This document shows, piece after piece, positions 14,137 to 18,577 of a DNA stretch of 18,577 nucleotides. A program made the position numbers and the translations under genes. The stretch's first letter is position 1, and the number at the start of each line of letters is the position of its first letter. Below the pieces are notes generated by a model, which saw nothing but the letters and a program-made list of their open reading frames with translations, ran no database searches and had not been told where the DNA came from. Source of the stretch: SVQP01 sp045652835 (lineage in GTDB: Bacteria > Bacillota > Clostridia > Oscillospirales > CAG-272); contig JAZOLE010000012.1 in the NCBI GenBank assembly GCA_045652835.1, positions 1 through 18,577 of the forward strand. Reading direction: 5' to 3'.

Positions 14137-16592
14137 AGCTGATTCGACTGTATATCGCAGGCTTTGGTAACCTGCAGGATTTTTCGTATGAATTTACCGA
14201 GGGCATCAACGTGATCTCTGCGCCGAACGGCTGGGGCAAGAGTACCTTTGCAGCCTTTTTGCGCAGCATGTTTTACGGTCTGGGCGACAGCCGCGCACGT
14301 AGCGTTGCCGAGAACGCGCGCAAGCGCTACGCACCTTGGACGGGCGGCAGCTTTGGCGGTAACCTTGAGTTTGAGGTAAACGGCAAGAGCTTTCGCATCG
14401 AGCGCTTTTTCGGTGCAAAGGAGAGCGAGGATAGCTTTGCCTTGTTCGCTTTGGATACCGGAAAGCCCAGCGAGGCGTATTCCGAAAATATCGGTGAGGA
14501 GCTGTTCGGCATAGATGCCGACGGCTTTAGCCGTACTGTGTTTATGGATGCCTCTGCGCATATCCACGGAAAGGTGGATAAGAACGCCAACAACAGCATC
14601 AATACCAAGCTCAACGACCTTTTACAGGCAGAAAACGATCTTGGCAACTATGAAGAGGCGATGGATGCACTCGTGCGTCGCAAGCGCCAGTATAAGACCA
14701 CGGGCGAGCGCGGTGAGATCTACGCCGGTGAGCGCAGAGCTTTGGAGCTGCAAAGACAGATCGAGGTTTGCATAGAGCAAAAGGCGCAGGCGCAGGAGCT
14801 GGACGCACAGATCGCGCAGCTGACTCCCGTGGTAGCCAAGAGCGAGCAGGAAATGCAGCAGCTGCACCGCGAGCTGACAGAGGCTGTGGGACAAAGAGAG
14901 CGCCGCGCGGTGCTTGAGACTTATAGCAGAATGCGCAGCGAGATCTCTGCTGCCAAGCGCGAGGCGGATGCGATCAGCGCACAGTTCCAGGGTCAGGTAC
15001 CCACGCAGGCAGAGGTGGAAAAGATGCAAGTGTCGGCAGGGCAGCTTGGCACGCTCTCGGGCAGAGCCCAGCAGCTGCATGCCGATAAATCGGTTGATCA
15101 AGCCATTGCGCAAATTTATCCCAAGCTGGGAGGCTGCGTCACACCGCTTACACAGATCGATCAAGCCTTGCGCGCATGCGACGAGTTGCGTGATATTGAG
15201 GGCGAGATCCGTGCGCATGCCGCGCTTGCCGCTTCCTTGGAGGATCAGGCAGAAGCGATTGGCGATCCCACACCGCCCAAAACAGGCAAGCAAGGCAAGA
15301 TAGCAAAGGTAGGCAAGGTGTTTGGCGTGGTGCTGGCAAGCCTTTCTGCGGTTATGCTGATCACAGCAGCCGTCATGCTGATCATGAGCAAGGTGCTCTT
15401 AGGCATTGTCAGCGGCATTGGCGGACTTGCGCTGTTGGGACTTGCGGTCTACGTGCTGCTTGGCGCGGTATCCGCCGCGCAGCTTTCGGGCAGAGCCAAG
15501 CGCGCAGCCGATGCTGCCTTTAAGATCGAAACCAAAAAGCGACTCCTTGAGGAGCGCGAGCGCGAGCTGGGACTTGCGCAGGAATATAAAGAGAAGTATG
15601 CCGATAAGGCTGCTGTGCCGGTTGCTCTTGCCGAGAAGCATGGGCTTAACGTGGATGGCGGTTACATCTCGGCACTCAGTGCGTTGCGCAGCGCAACCGA
15701 GCAGTATCTGCGCCTTTGCGAGCAGCAAAAGGCAAAGCAGGAACTGTATACGGGCATTGTTGCCGAGGCAGACGCGCTGTGGGATCGCATTTCCGCGTTC
15801 CTCTCTCGTTGGAACAGACCCTTTGATCGCGAGAATTACACGCTTGTCTTGTCCGAGCTCAGGGGCTTGCTTGGCGATTTGCAAAGACGCAAAGCCGAGA
15901 TCGAGCAAAAGGAGAATGCTGCACGTGCGTACGCGCTTGAGAAAAACGTGCGCAGCCTTGCCGAGCAGGGCGTGGATGAGAAAGCGCAGCTGCGCGATCC
16001 TGCTGTCATTTCCGAATTGTGGGAGCAGAGCAGGGAGCTGCATAAGCAGCAAAGCGCAAGCCTTGCTTCCTTGGTGCAGCGCGCGGAGGCGTTGTATGAG
16101 GCAGCAGATGCTTACGGTGCTTTGGTAGCAGAAAAGCAAGCGCTTGAAGATAAGCTGCAGGTGCAGAACGCCAACTATACCGCCATTGCGTATGCCGAAA
16201 AGTATCTTGCGCAGGCGCGCGAGAACCTTTCCACAAGATATCTTGGCAAAATGCAAGAGGCTTTCCTTGACCGCATGCAGCAGATGAGCGGTGAGCAGCT
16301 CAAGTTTACCATGGATACCGATTTCGGCATCACGCTCATGGCAAAGGGCAAGAGCCGCAGCATCGAATATCTGAGCAGCGGCTGGAGAGATATGGTGGGC
16401 TTTTGCCTGCGCCTTTGCTTGGCGGACGGCTTATTTGAGCAGCAAAAGCCTTGTCTTGTGCTGGATGATCCCTTCGTTTATCTGGATAGTGAGCGTGCCG
16501 AGGCTGCGCGCCGCCTTTTGGATGAGCTGGCACGCGAGTACCAGATTCTGTATTTGACGTGCAAAACCGATACTGCCGAACAGGCAAATTAA
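14133..16592 (+). CDS. SbcC/YhaN-like AAA ATPase with a membrane hairpin
   Basis: An 819-residue Rad50/SbcC-type ATPase, partner of the upstream nuclease. Walker A is APNGWGKST (30-38). The C-terminal half-site has the ABC-type signature YLSSGWRD (746-753), Walker B PCLVLDDP (773-780) and a D-loop FVYLD. Between them lie coiled-coil regions (about 165-375 and 450-715) rich in Glu, Gln, Arg and Ala. Two adjacent hydrophobic segments (about 397-417 and 421-443) interrupt the coiled coils at mid-protein, where SbcC or Rad50 would carry a zinc hook; no CxxC hook is seen. This matches YhaN-like proteins. So the complex is probably membrane-attached, with the ATPase heads in the cytoplasm. Confidence 0.87.
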   Translation: MKLIRLYIAGFGNLQDFSYEFTEGINVISAPNGWGKSTFAAFLRSMFYGLGDSRARSVAENARKRYAPWTGGSFGGNLEFEVNGKSFRIERFFGAKESEDSFALFALDTGKPSEAYSENIGEELFGIDADGFSRTVFMDASAHIHGKVDKNANNSINTKLNDLLQAENDLGNYEEAMDALVRRKRQYKTTGERGEIYAGERRALELQRQIEVCIEQKAQAQELDAQIAQLTPVVAKSEQEMQQLHRELTEAVGQRERRAVLETYSRMRSEISAAKREADAISAQFQGQVPTQAEVEKMQVSAGQLGTLSGRAQQLHADKSVDQAIAQIYPKLGGCVTPLTQIDQALRACDELRDIEGEIRAHAALAASLEDQAEAIGDPTPPKTGKQGKIAKVGKVFGVVLASLSAVMLITAAVMLIMSKVLLGIVSGIGGLALLGLAVYVLLGAVSAAQLSGRAKRAADAAFKIETKKRLLEERERELGLAQEYKEKYADKAAVPVALAEKHGLNVDGGYISALSALRSATEQYLRLCEQQKAKQELYTGIVAEADALWDRISAFLSRWNRPFDRENYTLVLSELRGLLGDLQRRKAEIEQKENAARAYALEKNVRSLAEQGVDEKAQLRDPAVISELWEQSRELHKQQSASLASLVQRAEALYEAADAYGALVAEKQALEDKLQVQNANYTAIAYAEKYLAQARENLSTRYLGKMQEAFLDRMQQMSGEQLKFTMDTDFGITLMAKGKSRSIEYLSSGWRDMVGFCLRLCLADGLFEQQKPCLVLDDPFVYLDSERAEAARRLLDELAREYQILYLTCKTDTAEQAN

Positions 16593-16605
16593 GGCAGGGG
16601 AATTT

Positions 16606-18063
16606 ATGGCTGATATTATCATTATAGGCGCCGGTGTTGCAGGACTGGCTGCGGGGATACACGCGCAGCTGGCCGGGCATCATGCCACCATTTACGAGCG
16701 TCACTTCCGCGCAGGTGGAAACCTGACGGGTTGGGATCGCAAGGGCTATCATATCGATAACTGCATCCATTGGCTGACAGGCACCAATCCCGTAACCGAT
16801 TTTTATCGAATGTGGGAAACGCTTGGCGCACTTGGGCAGGGCATCGAGGTGCACCAGCCCGAAAGCTTGTATACCTATGAGAGCGGAGATGGCGTGCAGC
16901 TCTCGCTGCACAAAAGCGTGGACGTGCTGCAAGCCGACATGCTGCGCATCTCGCCCGAGGATAAAAAGCAGATCAAGGGCTTTATCAAAGCCGTGCGATC
17001 TTTGCAAAGGCTCAACGATATGGGCGGCAGGGATTGCGAGAGAAAAAGCAACGCATGGGAAAAGCTGACTGCTGTGCCCGATCTGCTCAAGTATTATCAG
17101 TGCAGCATCAAGGATCTGGCTGCACGCTTCAAAAATCCGTTTTTAGGCGAATTTTTCAAGTCGTTTATGCCCGAGCATTTCAGCGCACTTGCAATGATCA
17201 TGGTGTTTGCCACCTTTACCGGCAAGAACGGCGGCATTCCGCGCGGCGCATCCTGCGTTATGGCAGACCGCATGGTCGAGAGGTTTTTGTCACTGGGCGG
17301 TAAGCTGCAGCTCAAAAACGGTGTTGCCAAGATCAATGTACAAGACGGCAAGGCAGACGCTGCCACCTTGGACGACGGTACGGTCGTGACGGCTGATCAC
17401 TTTGTCATCACGGCTGACCCCGACGTTGCATTCGGCACAATGCTGGATCGCGCCTATATGCCACAGGCGCTTGTAAAGCAGTATGCGGACAGTAACATGA
17501 TCCGCTTCTCGGCAACCCATTGCGCATTTGCCTATGACGGCGCGCAGCCTCCGTTCAAAGGGGATATGGTGTACGAGATCCCTGCAGAGTACAAGGAATT
17601 GCTTTGCGGTGATTATCTGATGCTGCGTGAGTTTTCGCATGAGCCGTCCTTTGCCCCCGAGGGCAAGAGCCTGCTGCAAACCATGATCTATTGCATGGAG
17701 GATGACGCCAAAATGCTTGTCGCGCTGCATGAAGATAAAGAGGCGTATGCACAAAGAAAGCAGCAAATGGTGCGTGCCGTGGAGCAGATTATCTGTGACC
17801 GCGTGCCCACGCTGCAGGGCAAGATCACGTGCATCGATGCATGGACCCCTGCAAGCTACAATCGCTTTGTCGGCTCGCAGGTCGGCTCGTTTATGAGCTT
17901 CATCATGCCCGCAGGTGCAGCACCCACGCAAATGTCGGGAGAGATCAAGGGCTTGCGCAACGTGTATCTTGCAACGCAATGGCAAATGGCACCCGGTGGC
18001 TTGCCCGTCGCTGCAAGAGCAGGAATCGATGCGGTGAAACTGATCCAAAAGAGTGAGAAATAA
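16606..18063 (+). CDS. FAD-dependent CrtI/phytoene desaturase-like oxidoreductase
   Basis: A 485-residue flavoprotein. The N-terminal dinucleotide fold is plain: IIIIGAGVAGLAAG (4-17; GxGxxG) with the ribose-binding Glu31 in IYERH, then FRAGGNLTGWDRKGYHID, the family block found in phytoene desaturase, diapophytoene desaturase and retinol-saturase-like proteins. The C-terminus has the matching FAD-contact block NVYLATQWQMAPGGLPVAARAG. The substrate cannot be told; no carotenoid synthase gene is near, so true carotenoid desaturation is uncertain. AGGGGA precedes the ATG. It follows the ATPase gene by 13 bases and closes the operon. Confidence 0.83.
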   Translation: MADIIIIGAGVAGLAAGIHAQLAGHHATIYERHFRAGGNLTGWDRKGYHIDNCIHWLTGTNPVTDFYRMWETLGALGQGIEVHQPESLYTYESGDGVQLSLHKSVDVLQADMLRISPEDKKQIKGFIKAVRSLQRLNDMGGRDCERKSNAWEKLTAVPDLLKYYQCSIKDLAARFKNPFLGEFFKSFMPEHFSALAMIMVFATFTGKNGGIPRGASCVMADRMVERFLSLGGKLQLKNGVAKINVQDGKADAATLDDGTVVTADHFVITADPDVAFGTMLDRAYMPQALVKQYADSNMIRFSATHCAFAYDGAQPPFKGDMVYEIPAEYKELLCGDYLMLREFSHEPSFAPEGKSLLQTMIYCMEDDAKMLVALHEDKEAYAQRKQQMVRAVEQIICDRVPTLQGKITCIDAWTPASYNRFVGSQVGSFMSFIMPAGAAPTQMSGEIKGLRNVYLATQWQMAPGGLPVAARAGIDAVKLIQKSEK

Positions 18064-18108
18064 AAACAGCCCAATTTCCATTGTCGGGAATTGGGCTGAA
18101 GTTTTTTA
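18063..18108. terminator. Bidirectional terminator after the CrtI-like gene
   Basis: A 13-pair stem with CAGCCCAATT / AATTGGGCTG as its outer part (18067-18098) and an ATTGTC loop. On the right is GTTTTTTATT; on the left AAAAA, which reads TTTTT for transcripts from the minus strand. It serves the plus-strand operon and the small minus-strand unit at 18106-18228. Confidence 0.92.
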
Positions 18109-18171
18109 TTGTTCGCCACGGGTTTGAGCAAAAGCAGGGAAGACAGCGTAAAAAAGATCGAATTTTTTCAT
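18106..18171 (-). CDS. Candidate 21-residue small protein
   Basis: A 21-codon ORF starting MKKFDLFYAV and ending in QTRGEQ, stop at 18106-18108. It has its own consensus promoter (18200-18228), a G-rich ribosome-binding-like GGGGG five bases before the ATG (18177-18181) and a terminator beginning a few bases after the stop. I do not recognise it. The middle (DLFYAVFPAFA) is hydrophobic with two charged N-terminal lysines, so a short membrane-associated peptide is possible. It could also be a non-coding RNA that merely contains an ORF. Confidence 0.45.
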   Translation of the reverse strand: MKKFDLFYAVFPAFAQTRGEQ

Positions 18172-18199
18172 AAGAGCCCCCGAAGATGTATATAATAGG

Positions 18200-18228
18200 A
18201 GTATAACGTTTCTTTGCTTGAATGTCAA
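18200..18228 (-). promoter_or_regulatory. Promoter of the small minus-strand transcription unit
   Basis: On the minus strand TTGACA (plus 18223-18228), 17-bp spacer, TATACT (plus 18200-18205), 11 of 12 consensus matches. The predicted transcript starts near 18193 and ends at the terminator, about 130 nt. Confidence 0.75.
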
Positions 18229-18326
18229 TTCAATGCGCTTCACACAATACAAAACGCAAAACAAAAACGGAAAGCAAAAAAGAAACGAAAAAGAAAAAAG
18301 AATTTTAACTTTTTTCAAAAAAGGGG
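18229..18326. other. A-rich spacer before the tRNA promoter
   Basis: This stretch is rich in A and AAAG runs on the plus strand (18240-18325). It may act as an UP-type element for the tRNA promoter. No ORF with a ribosome binding site and no stable hairpin is visible. Confidence 0.4.
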
Positions 18327-18355
18327 TTGACAAATCCACATTTGAGTGGTATAAT
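18327..18355 (+). promoter_or_regulatory. tRNA operon promoter (perfect consensus)
   Basis: TTGACA (18327-18332), 17 bp, TATAAT (18350-18355), 12 of 12 matches, about 33 bp before the first tRNA. An A/T-rich tract sits upstream, as in many stable-RNA promoters. Confidence 0.92.
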
Positions 18356-18387
18356 GTACAGGTCCTTTAAAGAGGCCATGCTTGAAC

Positions 18388-18476
18388 GCCGGTGTGGCGG
18401 AATAGGCAGACGCCCGGGACTTAAAATCCCGTGATACGAGAGTATCGTACCGGTTCGACCCCGGTCACCGGCACCA
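18388..18476 (+). tRNA. tRNA-Leu (anticodon UAA)
   Basis: A class II tRNA with acceptor stem GCCGGTG / CACCGGC (18388-18394 with 18466-18472), discriminator A and encoded CCA. The anticodon stem is CGGGA/TCCCG around CTTAAAA, giving anticodon TAA at 18422-18424. The long variable arm with ATACGAGAGTAT and the T-loop GTTCGACCC confirm leucine identity. It reads UUA and, by wobble, UUG. Confidence 0.96.
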
Positions 18477-18494
18477 AGCGGGAAAACCAAATAT

Positions 18495-18572
<78 letters not shown>

Positions 18573-18577
18573 AACGA

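Noticed and set aside
16336..17007. Minus-strand 223-residue frame across the ATPase and flavoprotein genes
   Set aside because: It is antisense to two well-supported genes, has no ribosome binding site and no recognisable motif.

Overview
The window reads as ordinary chromosomal DNA from a low-to-mid-GC Gram-positive anaerobe, most likely a member of the Clostridia. The evidence is inferential. Nearly every gene has an AGGAGG-type ribosome binding site. Promoters are near-perfect sigma-A type (TTGACA, 17 bp, TATAAT). Both tRNAs have a genomically encoded CCA. The TIGR03960/TIGR03936 gene pair, a DUF1015 gene and a YhaO/YhaN-like SbcD/SbcC pair together are typical of Firmicutes. No phage, insertion sequence, integrase or CRISPR array is visible.

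Layout. (1) 6-809, minus strand: a TIM-barrel amidohydrolase, divergent from what follows. (2) 1115-7853, plus strand: a compact four-gene run of rlmB (23S rRNA 2'-O-methyltransferase), a 1069-residue membrane protein, a TIGR03960-type radical SAM protein and its usual partner TIGR03936/DUF2344, closed by a terminator. (3) 7854-8260: a gene-free convergent interval holding two inverted copies of a roughly 135-bp element, each with four hairpins, plus a terminator for each flanking gene. (4) 8261-8926 minus: deoC. It is divergent from a lipoprotein gene (9061-10170 plus) through two back-to-back consensus promoters. (5) 10219-11544 minus: aspartate kinase, sharing a bidirectional terminator with the lipoprotein gene. 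(6) 11782-18063 plus: DUF1015 protein, SbcD-like nuclease, SbcC/YhaN-like ATPase and a CrtI-type flavoprotein, in a tightly packed operon. (7) 18106-18228 minus: a very small transcription unit with a consensus promoter, a 21-codon ORF and a terminator. (8) 18327-18572 plus: a promoter followed by tRNA-Leu(UAA) and initiator tRNA-fMet.

The most interesting object is the 1069-residue protein at 2049-5258. I recognise no standard family by name. Its C-terminal 550 residues keep the topology and domain order of a P1B-type (heavy-metal) P-type ATPase: 4 membrane helices, a loop, 2 helices, a P/N-like cytoplasmic region, then 2 helices. The catalytic signatures are eroded: DKTGTLT has become DAGQMFT, TGD has become TYD, and no TGE or GDGxND is present. 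It looks like a P-type pseudo-ATPase fused to a very acidic N-terminal half with 18 tandem hexapeptides. Its place between an rRNA methyltransferase and a radical SAM pair points to a housekeeping setting rather than a metal-resistance setting.

The second and third points of interest are the paired hairpin elements at 7891-8197, whose stems show compensatory differences between copies, and the hidden small gene at 18106-18228.
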